A stretch of 64,000 nucleotides of DNA from CAZUGO01 sp964619935 (GCA_964619935.1 CAZUGO010000059.1:4627-68626); one strand, 5' to 3'. Shown: positions 1-9,927, counted from the stretch's first letter. Notes: generated by a model not told the origin, from the letters alone. Translations and numbers: made by a program.

Positions 1-2536
1 GCGGCGGGCAATCGCCGGGGCAGGAGAGTTCAAAGACCTCGGGCAGCGGCGTCGGGGTCTTCTGCACCGGGCCGCAGTCGCCGTCGTCAAAGCAAGCGCA
101 CTTGCCAAGGACCGGTTGACCTTCGAAGATGAAGAACACTTTCGCCTGACACTCCTCGCCCGGCATCCCTTCGACGCAGTCCTCGTGGAGCAGCTCGTGG
201 CAGATGTCCTGACCGGCCGGTTCTGGGCAGACGCCGCCCGGCGGTTCGCAAGCGTCGTCCTGGCCGTTGCCGTTCAGGTCACCCTGGCAGACCGTGCCCA
301 GCCCCTGGAACAAGCCGCCCATGCCCTCGCAACACGTCCGGTCCATCACGTCGCAGCCGTCCAAGGTGCCGTCGCCGTTGGCGTCGTAGCAGCAGGCGCC
401 GGTCCCCTGGCAGGTGCTGCACGTGCCCTGCGGTGTACCACCGAGCGCCGCGCATTCGAGCGGCGTCAGGACGTCGCAGGTCTCGGCGACGCCGTCGCCG
501 TCGTCATCGTAGCAGCAGGCCTGCTCATCGCAGCAGCGGGTCTCGACGGTGCCGTCCGGCAGCAGGCAGCGGATGCCCAGGCAGGGCAGCCCGTCGGGGC
601 AGACGTTGCCGACGCAATCCGGGAAGGTGCCCCCAAATGGAATCTCGAGGTAGCATTCATCCATACCGCGACAGCTGCACTCCAACACGGTGGTGTTGCC
701 GTTGGAGTCCGAAAGGGCTCGCGTCGGGCGGCACAGATCGTCCGGCCCGTCGGGCTCGGTGCAATCACTGCTCTGCAGCGCAGAACACGGGTCGAGCGCC
801 GGCGGCGGCGTCGGCAGCGGGCAGGGCTCCTCACAAGCGTCGTCGATCCCGTTGGCGTTGGCGTCCATTCCGCAGACCGCGTTGGGGTTGCCGGTCCCGC
901 CGGAGGCGATGCAGCACTCCGGATCGGCCTCCTGGCAGAACCCGCCGGGCAGGCAGCAGCTCACGCGCTCACAATCACTGCCGGCCGGCACGCCGCCGCT
1001 GCTCACGCAGCACAGCTCATCGACCTCGTCCACGCAGGTGTCCCAGGTGAGCGGTCCGTCATCGATGTTGTAACAACAGGCCCCGACATTCCCGCACATG
1101 GAACCCGGTCCCTGCGGAACCCCGCCGAGGTCATCGCAGCACAGGCGGTCGATGTTCACGCACAGCTGGCCGGCTGCGCCGCTGACACAACAGGCTTCGA
1201 CACCCAGGCAGACCGATCCGATCCCCTGGAAAATGCCAAACACGCTGTCGCACTGGGCGGCGGTCATCAGGGCGCAGGTGTCGGGCAGACCATCGCCATC
1301 GGCGTCGTAGCAGCAGGCCCCGTCCTGCGGCGGGGCGACCTCGCACTCGCAGCAGACGGTGTCGGTCCCATCAGGCTCAATGATCGGGGTCGAGACGCAG
1401 GTCTCAGTCGGGTCGGGGCACCCGCCCGTGCAGGTCATGACCGAGAAGTCGAAGTGGCAGTCGTTCGGGCCGCGACACGCGCACTGCGTGGCAACGGGCC
1501 CGGCGGCACTGAAATTCACGCACACCGGGAAACAGTGGTCATCAGGTGCCGCCGGAAGGGCACATTGGCTGGACTGCAACGCGGCGCACGGATCGATCGC
1601 CGGATCCGAGGGCAGCGGGCAGGTTTGCGGCGTCGGCTCGCAGGCATCGTCGATGCCGTTCATGTTCTGGTCGCCCTGGCAGGACGTGCCGCCGCCCTGG
1701 AAACTGCCGCCCGCGGCGGCGCAGCACAGAGGGTCCAGGACCTGGCAACTGTCCGACGTTCCATCGCCATCGGTATCGATGCAACACGCGCCCGCGGTGC
1801 CGCAGCTTGAGCCGGGTCCCTGCGGCACGCCGCCCAACTCATCACAGCACAATCGATCGATATTCAGGCACACCGGCGGCACGAGACTGGCGATGCAACA
1901 GGCCTCGATGCCCTGGCAGACTGATCCGGGCCCCTGCGGGGTTCCGCCGCCGCCCTGGCAGTCGGCCGGTGGGACGCCGTTTGCGCAGGTGCCGTCCGCA
2001 AAACAACAGGCCTCGGGTTGCTGAACCGGCAGGCAACTGCAGGTCACGGTGGCGCCGGAGGGAACGGCCGCCGAGCTGACATGATCCAGGCCCGTCGGCA
2101 TCCCGTCGAAATGAATCTGGCAAAGCCCCACCTGCCCACTCGGACAGGAGCCCTGGCATCGAAGGTCGTACTCATTCGTGCCGGGGATCAGAACCATGGC
2201 GACGGGCCCGCAGAGGGTATTCTCGAAGCAGTCGCAAGCCTGGGCCTCCGCCTGGCCGGTCGCGGGGTTGATCTGCACGCTTTGAGGCAGGCAGATTTCG
2301 CCGGCGGAGGGGTTGAGGCAATCGGTCGACTGCAAGAGGGCGCAGGCATCGGGCAGCGGGCCGGACAGGGGGCAGCAGGGAACCGGGCCGGAGGCCCCCT
2401 CGCACTGACCGCCCAAGCACATGGTCCCGCCCGGGCAGTCCGCATGGGTCTGGCAGAAGCACTGGGCCTCGACTCGGTCAGCAACGCACAGGATGGCGAA
2501 AGCGCACAACGATATACACACAACGCGGATGTTCAT
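1..2536 (-). CDS. Large secreted Cys-rich repeat protein, C-terminus cut by the window edge
   Basis: The frame is open from an ATG at 2536 to the left edge, about 845 codons, with no stop, so the gene continues outside the window. A good ribosome site (GGAAGGG) lies just upstream. The N-terminus is a typical signal peptide (MNIRVVCISLCAFAILCV, ending near VEAQ). The rest is very rich in cysteine, often as CC pairs. It carries repeated units of the form GACCxDxDGDGxxDxC, CxxLGGxxQGxGxxC and DxNxNGIDDACE, which resemble thrombospondin type 3 or dockerin-like calcium-binding loops. One block (LCxNIDRLCCDxLGGVPQGPGS) occurs twice. This style is common in exported planctomycete proteins of unknown role. 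It is probably surface-exposed, disulfide-rich and calcium-binding (inference). No enzymatic motif is visible. A long frame on the opposite strand is its shadow. Confidence 0.85.
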   Translation of the reverse strand, partial: MNIRVVCISLCAFAILCVADRVEAQCFCQTHADCPGGTMCLGGQCEGASGPVPCCPLSGPLPDACALLQSTDCLNPSAGEICLPQSVQINPATGQAEAQACDCFENTLCGPVAMVLIPGTNEYDLRCQGSCPSGQVGLCQIHFDGMPTGLDHVSSAAVPSGATVTCSCLPVQQPEACCFADGTCANGVPPADCQGGGGTPQGPGSVCQGIEACCIASLVPPVCLNIDRLCCDELGGVPQGPGSSCGTAGACCIDTDGDGTSDSCQVLDPLCCAAAGGSFQGGGTSCQGDQNMNGIDDACEPTPQTCPLPSDPAIDPCAALQSSQCALPAAPDDHCFPVCVNFSAAGPVATQCACRGPNDCHFDFSVMTCTGGCPDPTETCVSTPIIEPDGTDTVCCECEVAPPQDGACCYDADGDGLPDTCALMTAAQCDSVFGIFQGIGSVCLGVEACCVSGAAGQLCVNIDRLCCDDLGGVPQGPGSMCGNVGACCYNIDDGPLTWDTCVDEVDELCCVSSGGVPAGSDCERVSCCLPGGFCQEADPECCIASGGTGNPNAVCGMDANANGIDDACEEPCPLPTPPPALDPCSALQSSDCTEPDGPDDLCRPTRALSDSNGNTTVLECSCRGMDECYLEIPFGGTFPDCVGNVCPDGLPCLGIRCLLPDGTVETRCCDEQACCYDDDGDGVAETCDVLTPLECAALGGTPQGTCSTCQGTGACCYDANGDGTLDGCDVMDRTCCEGMGGLFQGLGTVCQGDLNGNGQDDACEPPGGVCPEPAGQDICHELLHEDCVEGMPGEECQAKVFFIFEGQPVLGKCACFDDGDCGPVQKTPTPLPEVFELSCPGDCPP

Positions 2537-2960
2537 TGACAATCCCTTCCTCTTATTCGTCCGCTGGGGAAGCACCCACCGACGTCCCAGCGGAGCGGAA
2601 GATCGGCGCAGCACTCTAGTAGGAGAAATGACCGATCCTCATCTTAGCCAAGTCGCCGGTTGGAGACAACGGTTAATCTTCCAGGGCTGCCGGGGGCGCC
2701 GGCCGCGGACCCGCCTGGGGTGGCCACGACTCCCGACAATGCGAACACTTACCGAACGCGCGAACAGAAACCAGACCAGGGCCCTGGGAAGACCCCTCTG
2801 CAGCGCGGGGTGCGGCGCGCGACCAACGCCCGGACGATCGCTGTTGCCGCCCGGATTCGCTGTGGATAACATCACGGAGTGCGCCGCGCGAGCGCATCTT
2901 TCGGCACCGCGTGCCACCGGCCGAGCGCGGGCTCGGTGGGGCCGGCAGCGCGTGCCATGG
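2537..2960. other. Divergent intergenic region, no gene seen
   Basis: About 420 bases lie between the start of the Cys-rich gene (leftward) and the STAS gene (rightward). Open frames here lack protein-like composition or a ribosome site. It should hold the promoters of both genes, but I could not identify a convincing -35/-10 pair. Confidence 0.5.
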
Positions 2961-3347
2961 ATGAACGTTCTTCCGATCGAGTGGGCCATGCTTGAACCTC
3001 CCGTCATCGCCGTGGACCGCGACCCCGATGTCGTCATTGTCCGTATTCTGGCGGAACATCTGGATCAGAATCATGTGGGGCGATTCCAAACCGAAATCCA
3101 GCCCGCAATTGCCGCAAACCCGGGGATGCCGTTTGTGCTGGACTTGACCCGCGTCAGGTTCATGCCCAGCTTCTCACTCGGGGCGCTGATCCGGCTGGCG
3201 AACGGCTTCAAGAGCAGACAGCAGCGCCTGATGGTCGCGGGTCTCCAACCTCACGTGCACGACCTGTTCGTGGTCACACGCCTGGATGGTCTGTTCGACC
3301 TGCATGCGGACGTACCAGCCGCCGTGGGCACCCTGCGGCCGGTGTGA
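2961..3347 (+). CDS. STAS-domain protein, anti-sigma-factor antagonist-like
   Basis: This 128-residue protein spans essentially one STAS domain: a beta-rich start (VIAVDRDPDVVIVRI), a helix, VLDLTRVRFMPSFSLGALIRL, then a LMVAGLQPHVHDLFVVTRLDGLF tail. STAS proteins of the SpoIIAA/RsbV type bind anti-sigma kinases and are switched by phosphorylation of a serine in a DSSGLG loop. Here that loop reads PSFSLG, so the usual second Ser is Phe and the Asp is Pro; canonical phosphorylation is doubtful. The start is ATG 2961; ATG 2988 is a plausible alternative, and neither has a strong ribosome site. It is followed immediately by the barrel gene. Confidence 0.75.
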   Translation: MNVLPIEWAMLEPPVIAVDRDPDVVIVRILAEHLDQNHVGRFQTEIQPAIAANPGMPFVLDLTRVRFMPSFSLGALIRLANGFKSRQQRLMVAGLQPHVHDLFVVTRLDGLFDLHADVPAAVGTLRPV

Positions 3348-3385
3348 CCGTGCTTTCCCGAGTTCCGCAAGCCGACACCAGGCCG

Positions 3386-4042
3386 ATGTCCGTCCAGGTT
3401 ACCCGGCACTCTATGGCCCTGGTGGCGCTCGTGATGCCGGCTTCGTGCTGCTGCTGCTGCCGGGGGCTCCCCGCGGTCTGGCCGCCCGACTCGGTCAGCA
3501 CCGGCGTGGCGGTGCGGCCGATCGCCGGACGCAACGGGGCCTTTCGCAGCGACATTCACGTGCCACTGGTCCGCATCCAGGCGAACCGCCGGTTGACGCC
3601 GGAGATCGACGGCTACCTCCGTTTTGACGGCATCAACGGGCGCATCAAAGTCGGCGAGGGTTTTGTCGACCGCGAGGCCCGCGGCGACATGCAGGTGCTG
3701 GGCGCTGGCCTGCGCTACACCCCCTTCTGGGAGTTTCTCGGGCTCGATGTGGGCGCGGAGGTCTTCCATTCCGACTTCGCCGTGCTCAGCCGGGTGGGGA
3801 CCACCAGAGTTCGGGTCAGCGACTCGGCCTACGGTTGGGCGCTGAACGCGGGGGCCAGCATGGTGCTGCCGGTGCAGCGGCGTCTGGATGCGGTCATCGC
3901 CGGCGGTTACAGTTGGAGCGACAATGACAGCCATGCCATCCACCTGAACTTCGATGGGGTCTACTGGTTCTTCGGGTTGCGCCTGCACGGCGGCGCCCGG
4001 ACGCCGAACCCCGGACCCGATCCGGCGACCTCCGCCCCCTGA
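3386..4042 (+). CDS. Predicted outer-membrane beta-barrel protein
   Basis: This 218-residue protein has an N-terminal signal-like segment (MALVALVMPAS followed by a run of five Cys). After it come alternating amphipathic strands rich in Gly, aromatic and charged residues, for example LGAGLRYTPFWEFLGLDVGAEVF and VYWFFGLRLHGGAR near the end. That pattern fits a small outer-membrane barrel. No enzyme motif is recognised. I chose the ATG at 3386 because it puts the hydrophobic segment close to the N-terminus. A GTG at 3344 would overlap the STAS stop by four bases and suggests translational coupling. The next gene starts 47 bases on. Confidence 0.55.
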   Translation: MSVQVTRHSMALVALVMPASCCCCCRGLPAVWPPDSVSTGVAVRPIAGRNGAFRSDIHVPLVRIQANRRLTPEIDGYLRFDGINGRIKVGEGFVDREARGDMQVLGAGLRYTPFWEFLGLDVGAEVFHSDFAVLSRVGTTRVRVSDSAYGWALNAGASMVLPVQRRLDAVIAGGYSWSDNDSHAIHLNFDGVYWFFGLRLHGGARTPNPGPDPATSAP

Positions 4043-4089
4043 CCCGGCCGTGCGGTTGTGGTACGCTGTAGCGCTGGAGGGGAATCACC

Positions 4090-7000
4090 GTGACACCGAT
4101 CAACTCACAACCACCGGCGGAACTACCGGAACCTCCCGCGACCCCCAGACCGCCACGCACTCGGCGGCGCTGGATCAGGCGGGTCATTGTGTTGTTCATC
4201 CTGGTGCTGGTGCTTGTGGGCGGCGTGCCGTACGCGGCATCGACCGCGCCCGGACGCCGGCTGGTCAGTTCGGTGGTCAGCGGCAAGATCGCCGGGCAAG
4301 TCGACATTGGCATGCTGTCGCTGACCTGGCTGGGCCCCTGCCGGGCGGGCGATGTGCGGGTCACCGACCCTGACGGCAAGCAGGTCCTGGTGGTCGGCAA
4401 GGCCGTCGTCACCCAAGGCCTATGGCAATTGATTGCCAGCGGCGGACAACTGGCGATCCTCACCACCGAGGCCGTCGAGGCCCAACTCCGAATCTTCGAC
4501 GACAACACCGTGTCGCTGGCGGCCGCCTTCGAATCGCCGGCGTCATCGGCCGCGGCGCGCTCCGGCGAACCGCGTGAAGTCATTGATGCTCGGTTCGAGC
4601 ACCTGTCAGGACGCTACGTCGACGACCGCCTGGAGTTCGATGCGCCGGACATCCACTTGACCCCGCCCACGGGGTTTGGCGGCAATCCAGTGGCTCTGGC
4701 CCTCAAGGGCCACGTTGCGTCGGGCCCCAACGGCCTCGACGCCCACGTGGTGCTGGGCGGCGACCTGGGCACCGCCGATGCCACGATCGCGTACCCATCC
4801 GGGGGCTCAGGAACGACGTCATCGCTGGCGGAGTTGGTCAGCGCCGCGCTCGCCGGCGGCCCGGTAAACCTGCCAGGCATTACCGCCACTTCCGATGCCA
4901 CCATCGACATTGCCCGAGTCGCCGGGCTGGCGCCAGGGCTGCTGCGGGTCCGGCAGGACACCACGCTGACCGGCGGCACCCTGACGATCGAGAAGCTCTC
5001 CGTCACCGGTGGTGCCCAACCCACCGTCAGCGGTCGTGTAACCGTCAGCGGTTTGGCCGCCCAAAGCGGCGGTGAACGCATCACCGTCGAGCCGGTGGTC
5101 ATGAACGTTGATGCGGTGTACGAGACCGACAACGGCCTGGTCCTGCGGCAGTCCGGAATCGAATCGAGTTTTGCGACCATCAATGCCAGCGGCACGGCGG
5201 CGAACCTGACGGCCGATTTCAAGGCCGACCTGTCGCGTCTGCATGCCCAGTTCAATCGGCTGTTCGACCTGCAGGCCATCGAGTCCGCGGGGCAGCTCGA
5301 AGGTCAGTTGACGCTCACGCGGGCGTCGGACGACCGCGTCGGCGTGCAACTCAGCACCCAGGCTCGCGACCTGCGGTTGGCCAGCGGCGGCCGCAAGTTT
5401 GCCTGCGGGCACGCCACCATCCAGCATACCGGTGACGTGGACATCGCCGGCGGAACCGTGGGGCGGATCTCCAGCAAGAACCTTAACGTCGGCATTGACA
5501 GTCGCATCAATGTCGCGGCCGCCGGATGGGTGGACCTGCGCAGCCGCGGGTTCGAAGCCCGGGTGGATACCACCGACCTGGATCTGGCGGATCTGGCCGG
5601 CCGCCTCCAGGCGGTCGGGGTGGACGCCTTGACCGGCTTTGCCGGCACCCTGACGCTGAAGGCTTCGGGATTGCGCCCGGGCAGTTCGGGCCCCGTCCAG
5701 TCGGACGGCAACCTGGAAGCTCACGATTTGACGCGCGACGGCAAGCCCCTGGCCGGCGCGCGGCTGCGCTGTGCTTGGAGCGGGGGCCGCCTCGATCCGG
5801 CAACCTCGGAGTTCGCGGTGGCCAAACTGACCCTGGACGGCGCCGAGGTCCAGGCGGATCTGCAGGTGGCTTATGCGCCGGTGCCGCAGACCGCCGGCGC
5901 GGGCACCGCCACGCTGACCACCGCCGTGCTAGCCGGAAACATCCCGCCGTTGCCGAACGTCACGGCGCAAGGCCAGGCCACGGTGAACCTGCCGTTGATC
6001 ATGGCCGTCATCGAGCCCTTCCTGGATGCCAAGCCGGACCTGCAGATCAACAACGGGCAGCTCAAGCTGACCGGCCTGCAGGTCCAGACCGCCGGTCCGC
6101 CGGCGCTCAAGGGGGTCGTCGATCTGTCGAATGTGGTGGTCGCCCGTGCCGGAAAAACGCAGCCCTGGCCGCCGGTGTCGATCGACATGGACCTGGGCCT
6201 CAAGCAAGGGGTCGGCCTGGAGTGCCGCCGGGTGCGGGTCAAGTCCACCGTTCTGGACCTCGACGGCAGCGGATCACCCGCCGGAGCCAAGGCCACGCTG
6301 CGCGCCGACCTCGGGCCGTTGCGCCAATTGCTGGACAGTGTGATCGCGCTTCCGGTCGCGGGCCTTGCCGGGCAACCCGAAGGCACGTTGCAACTGACCC
6401 GCGCCGGGCAGGATCAACTGGACTACTCGGTCGATCTCAAGACCGGGGCGTTTCAAGTGCGCACCGCCGACCGCGACATCCGGCTGACCAGCGGCTCGGT
6501 GACCGGTGGCGGAGCAGTGCTGCTCAAGGAAGACCGCCCGGTGCGCGTGGCCCTAAACACCTTCCGGGCCGCCTTGGATGATCAGTTGAACCTCTCAGGC
6601 TCCGGTTGGTACGACCTGGTCGAGGACACCTTCGACGCCGACCTGCAGATTCCGCAGGCGGAATTGGCCTACCTCGGGGCCAAGGCGGCCGAGTGCGGCA
6701 TCGACAACCTGGAGTCGTTCCAGGGATCCCTGGCGCTGCGCAGCAAGGTCGAGCGACCCCAACAGGACGCTGCCATCGTGTCCAGTGGTGACGCCCGGAT
6801 CGATCGTTTGGCCCGGGACGGCGAGGTGCTCAGCAGCCAGGGGGTCACCGTCCAGTGGAAAGACCTGCGCTTCGATCCGGCGTCCGGTGACCTGAAAATC
6901 CCCAGCGCCGAGGTCCGCAGTGACCTGTTGGATGTGCAAGTCGTTCAGGCTGCCGTGCAGACCGGCGCGACGGCGTCCCTGAGCGGCGATCTTACCGGCC

Positions 7001-8322
7001 GGGCCGATCTGGCCCGGTGTATGGACTTGATCGGGCAATTTCGCGGCACCGGTCCGCCGGCCCCCCTGGCCGGGACCATGAACTTCGAGACCCACTGTGC
7101 CGTGGCGTCCGGCGTCACCACCCTGGGCGGCAAGGCCCGCGTGGAGCAATTCGCATTCGGCAGCGGCCAGGACACCATCACCGAGCCGCAAGTGGTTTTG
7201 GACTACCGCGGCCGCATGGATCCCCGGCAGGACGTCATCACGGTCGAGCAGTTGGATCTCAAGTCACAGACCTTGTCGATGCAGCTCGCCGGCGACATCC
7301 GCGACTATTCCAAGAGCGTGACCCTGGCGCTGGCCGGGAAGTACTCTGGTTCCTGCGATCGGCTCAGCGCCATTCTGCACGGCTATGCCCCCGGCACCGT
7401 CGAGATCGTCGGGTTACAAGGGCCGACCGCCGACACCATCCGGATCGCCGGGCCGTTGTACACGCCGGGCGGTGTGTTCGACATCAGTGGGCTTCAGGGC
7501 GGAATGGCGCTGCACTGGAAGAGCGGCGCATTGCTGGCGCTGCCGTTGAGCGCCGCCGAATTACCGGCGTCGCTGCACGACGGCGCGCTGCACGTGCCCT
7601 TGCGTGAGCTGTCGGTCGCCGGCGGCGTTCTGCGCCTGGGCGGTCGCATCGACCTGCGCGGCGAGGCCCCCATGCTGGAGATTCCCGGCAAGGTCCAGAT
7701 TCTCGAGAACGTGACCATCGACCAGAACCTGGCCCGTTCATTGCTCAGTCGGATGAACCCGATCTTCATGCAGCTGGCGGCCATCGAGGGCCAGGTCTCC
7801 TTGCGCGGCGAGGACATCAGCCTGCCGTTGGGGTCCGCGATCACGCGCGGCGGCGGCGGCCGCGGCCACCTGGACTGGTCGCAGATGAAGGTCCAACCGG
7901 GCGGGCTCCTCGGCGAACTGCTGCGGCTCTCCGGGTTGCCGGAAACGCAGCTTTATGCCATCCACGGCTCGGGGCTGGATTTTCAGATTCGCGACGGGCG
8001 GATCCACTATAAGGACTTTGTGATCCGGTTCGGCAATGAGTTTGATTTGCGGTTTTACGGTTCGGTGGGTCTGGACGATACCCTGGACCTGATGGTCTCG
8101 TTGCCGGTCAGCGCCAAGCTGCTGGACCAGCTCAAGGTCCCGGTCGTGGGTGGGTTGCTGGCCAACGCCCGGCTGGACATTCCGGTGGTCGGAACCCGCG
8201 AGCGGCCGCGACTGGACCTGTCGAAGGCCGATCTGACCAAGATCTTCGGATCGGGCACGGGACTGATCCCCGATCTGGAAAAGCTCTTTCCCCCGCCGAA
8301 GCCCAAGTCCAAGAAGCCGTAG
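4090..8322 (+). CDS. Giant AsmA-like / TamB-like membrane-anchored protein
   Basis: This 1410-residue protein begins with a GTG preceded by a strong GGAGGGG site. It has a Pro-rich cytosolic tail, basic residues, one transmembrane helix near residues 34-52 (VIVLFILVLVLVGGVPY), then a long periplasmic region of repetitive beta-strand units. The C-terminal part (around FRFGNEFDLRFYGSVGLDDTLDL, PVVGGLLANARLDIPVVGT) matches the AsmA-like C-terminal module. AsmA/TamB/YhdP proteins form long lipid-transfer grooves between the inner and outer membranes, so a role in envelope lipid or protein delivery is likely (inference). Other short open frames across the region are shadows. The YihY-family gene follows 48 bases later, probably in one operon. 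Confidence 0.8.
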   Translation: MTPINSQPPAELPEPPATPRPPRTRRRWIRRVIVLFILVLVLVGGVPYAASTAPGRRLVSSVVSGKIAGQVDIGMLSLTWLGPCRAGDVRVTDPDGKQVLVVGKAVVTQGLWQLIASGGQLAILTTEAVEAQLRIFDDNTVSLAAAFESPASSAAARSGEPREVIDARFEHLSGRYVDDRLEFDAPDIHLTPPTGFGGNPVALALKGHVASGPNGLDAHVVLGGDLGTADATIAYPSGGSGTTSSLAELVSAALAGGPVNLPGITATSDATIDIARVAGLAPGLLRVRQDTTLTGGTLTIEKLSVTGGAQPTVSGRVTVSGLAAQSGGERITVEPVVMNVDAVYETDNGLVLRQSGIESSFATINASGTAANLTADFKADLSRLHAQFNRLFDLQAIESAGQLEGQLTLTRASDDRVGVQLSTQARDLRLASGGRKFACGHATIQHTGDVDIAGGTVGRISSKNLNVGIDSRINVAAAGWVDLRSRGFEARVDTTDLDLADLAGRLQAVGVDALTGFAGTLTLKASGLRPGSSGPVQSDGNLEAHDLTRDGKPLAGARLRCAWSGGRLDPATSEFAVAKLTLDGAEVQADLQVAYAPVPQTAGAGTATLTTAVLAGNIPPLPNVTAQGQATVNLPLIMAVIEPFLDAKPDLQINNGQLKLTGLQVQTAGPPALKGVVDLSNVVVARAGKTQPWPPVSIDMDLGLKQGVGLECRRVRVKSTVLDLDGSGSPAGAKATLRADLGPLRQLLDSVIALPVAGLAGQPEGTLQLTRAGQDQLDYSVDLKTGAFQVRTADRDIRLTSGSVTGGGAVLLKEDRPVRVALNTFRAALDDQLNLSGSGWYDLVEDTFDADLQIPQAELAYLGAKAAECGIDNLESFQGSLALRSKVERPQQDAAIVSSGDARIDRLARDGEVLSSQGVTVQWKDLRFDPASGDLKIPSAEVRSDLLDVQVVQAAVQTGATASLSGDLTGRADLARCMDLIGQFRGTGPPAPLAGTMNFETHCAVASGVTTLGGKARVEQFAFGSGQDTITEPQVVLDYRGRMDPRQDVITVEQLDLKSQTLSMQLAGDIRDYSKSVTLALAGKYSGSCDRLSAILHGYAPGTVEIVGLQGPTADTIRIAGPLYTPGGVFDISGLQGGMALHWKSGALLALPLSAAELPASLHDGALHVPLRELSVAGGVLRLGGRIDLRGEAPMLEIPGKVQILENVTIDQNLARSLLSRMNPIFMQLAAIEGQVSLRGEDISLPLGSAITRGGGGRGHLDWSQMKVQPGGLLGELLRLSGLPETQLYAIHGSGLDFQIRDGRIHYKDFVIRFGNEFDLRFYGSVGLDDTLDLMVSLPVSAKLLDQLKVPVVGGLLANARLDIPVVGTRERPRLDLSKADLTKIFGSGTGLIPDLEKLFPPPKPKSKKP

Positions 8323-8370
8323 GCCGCCGGGTCGCCCTGGGGTGGGCGGAGGGGCCGGAAACGTGCTGCC

Positions 8371-9807
8371 ATGACCAAAAAGCTGACCCACTACATCGAA
8401 CATCTGCTATCCGCTCCGACGTTGGAACTGGGCTGGTGGGCCAAGTTCCTGCGCTACCAGGTGCAGTTGTGGCGGTTCTGCATGGGGCGCTTGTGGGCCA
8501 ACAACGTCATGGCCATGAGTGCGGCGTTGTCCTTCCGGACCATTTTCGCGCTGGTCCCGATCCTGGCCCTGAGCTTCCTGATGCTGCGGGCGGTCGGTGC
8601 CCTGGAGGGCAGCAAAGGGCATTTGCGCACCGTGTTGGCGACTTCCGGTCTGGATCAGATCATCGTGCGGGAAGACGCCGTCGGTCAGGACCGGCCGACC
8701 GCAGCGCTCGACGATTCAGGATCGCTGACCCGGGTGGTCAACGTGGCCGACGAAATCGAGCGACTAGTCGGCCGGGTCGAAAGCAAACTCACCGTCGAAC
8801 GGGTCGGGCCGATCGGCGTGATCCTGTTGGTGTGGTCGGCGATGACCCTGATCGCCACCATCGAGCGCTCGCTGAACCGCATTTTCGAAGCACCGCAAAA
8901 ACGATCCTTCAGCCGGCGGATCATGTTGTACTGGTCGTCGATCACGCTGCTGCCGTTGCTGCTGACCTCCGCCAGTTTCCTGGGCCGCCAGGTCATCGAG
9001 ATTTCGGTACGGACGCCGGGGGGCTCCTGGCTGCTGTCGGCGGTGGGGTGGGCCGGCCCGTTCGTGGTCGCCGTGCTGTTGATCGCCGCCGGATACGAGT
9101 TCATTCCCAACACCCGGGTGAGCTGGCGTTCGGCCCTGGCCGGAGCCCTGGTCTCAGTTCCGCTGTGGCTGCTGGCCAAATGGGGATTCGGCGTGTACGT
9201 ACAGAAGCTGGTGGTCGGCGGCAATCTGTACGGGGCCCTGGGATTGGTGCCTTTGTTCTTGGTCTGGGTCAACGTGTCCTGGACCATCCTGTTGTTTGGG
9301 GCCGAGTTGGCCCACACCGCCGCCCACCTGGACCAGTTGCAAGCCGCCGAACTGGCCCGGCGGACGGTGCTCGGGCCGCTCGACTATCTGGCGGCGGCGG
9401 TGTCGGTGGCCCGGCCCTTCCATGAGGGGCGCGGCCCGGTGGCGATCCGCGATCTGGAGGATGCGCTCCATCTCCCGGCCGAGTCGATCGACGGGTTGTT
9501 GGAGCGGTTGCGCCGCAACGGTGTAATCTGTGCAGCCAACGGTCACGTTCCGGAGGGCTTCGTTCTGGCCCGACCGGCCGACAGGATCCCCCTGTTGGAG
9601 GTTCTGGAGATGGACGGACCGCCGGCAGAATCGCCGGGCGGGCTGCGTTACGCACCTGAGGTCGAGGCACTGGTCGCCGGGGTCAGAGATTACGCCGACC
9701 GCGCGCTCGGTCAATTGTCGCTGGCCGACGTGCTGGGCTCACGATGGCCCGGCCCGCCCGCCGCAGGTTCACCGCCCCTGCCGCCCCTGCCGGCCCGCAG
9801 CGACTGA
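8371..9807 (+). CDS. YihY/BrkB-family inner-membrane protein with C-terminal winged helix
   Basis: This 478-residue protein starts at ATG 8371. The N-terminal two thirds carry about six transmembrane helices and the family signature AMSAALSFRTIFALVPILAL near residues 48-70. Then come the EFIPNTRVSWRSALAGALV loop and the GLVPLFLVWVNVSWTILLFGAEL segment typical of YihY (formerly ribonuclease BN). A roughly 110-residue interdomain region between helices includes Asp/Ser-rich sequence. After the last helix, a segment DYLAAAVSVARPFHEGRGPVA followed by ESIDGLLERLRRNGVI looks like a winged-helix domain, as in other long members. The molecular function of the family is not settled. A hairpin terminator follows the stop. 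Confidence 0.85.
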   Translation: MTKKLTHYIEHLLSAPTLELGWWAKFLRYQVQLWRFCMGRLWANNVMAMSAALSFRTIFALVPILALSFLMLRAVGALEGSKGHLRTVLATSGLDQIIVREDAVGQDRPTAALDDSGSLTRVVNVADEIERLVGRVESKLTVERVGPIGVILLVWSAMTLIATIERSLNRIFEAPQKRSFSRRIMLYWSSITLLPLLLTSASFLGRQVIEISVRTPGGSWLLSAVGWAGPFVVAVLLIAAGYEFIPNTRVSWRSALAGALVSVPLWLLAKWGFGVYVQKLVVGGNLYGALGLVPLFLVWVNVSWTILLFGAELAHTAAHLDQLQAAELARRTVLGPLDYLAAAVSVARPFHEGRGPVAIRDLEDALHLPAESIDGLLERLRRNGVICAANGHVPEGFVLARPADRIPLLEVLEMDGPPAESPGGLRYAPEVEALVAGVRDYADRALGQLSLADVLGSRWPGPPAAGSPPLPPLPARSD

Positions 9808-9816
9808 GCCCGGCAT

Positions 9817-9850
9817 CCGGCCGGCTTTGCGGTGGCCGGCTTCTTTGTTA
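9817..9850 (+). terminator. Probable intrinsic terminator after the YihY-family gene
   Basis: GCCGGC (9820-9825) and GCCGGC (9835-9840) can pair across a 9-nt loop, and TTCTTTGTT follows. The hairpin lies 13 bases after the stop of the membrane-protein gene and before the protease gene. Confidence 0.55.
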
Positions 9851-9927
9851 CGGTAGTGGGCGGGTTCGCGGTCGCATGTTCGGCGCCGCGGCCGGGCGCC
9901 TAGGATTTCACTACGGAGGTCAGGACC

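Noticed and set aside
116..1810. Long forward frame of about 564 codons
   Set aside because: It is antisense to the Cys-rich secreted protein, has no ribosome site and shows Ala/Val/Arg-rich shadow composition.
5526..6581. Second forward frame inside the AsmA-like gene
   Set aside because: It has the Arg/Gly/Pro-rich composition of an off-frame read through GC-rich coding DNA.
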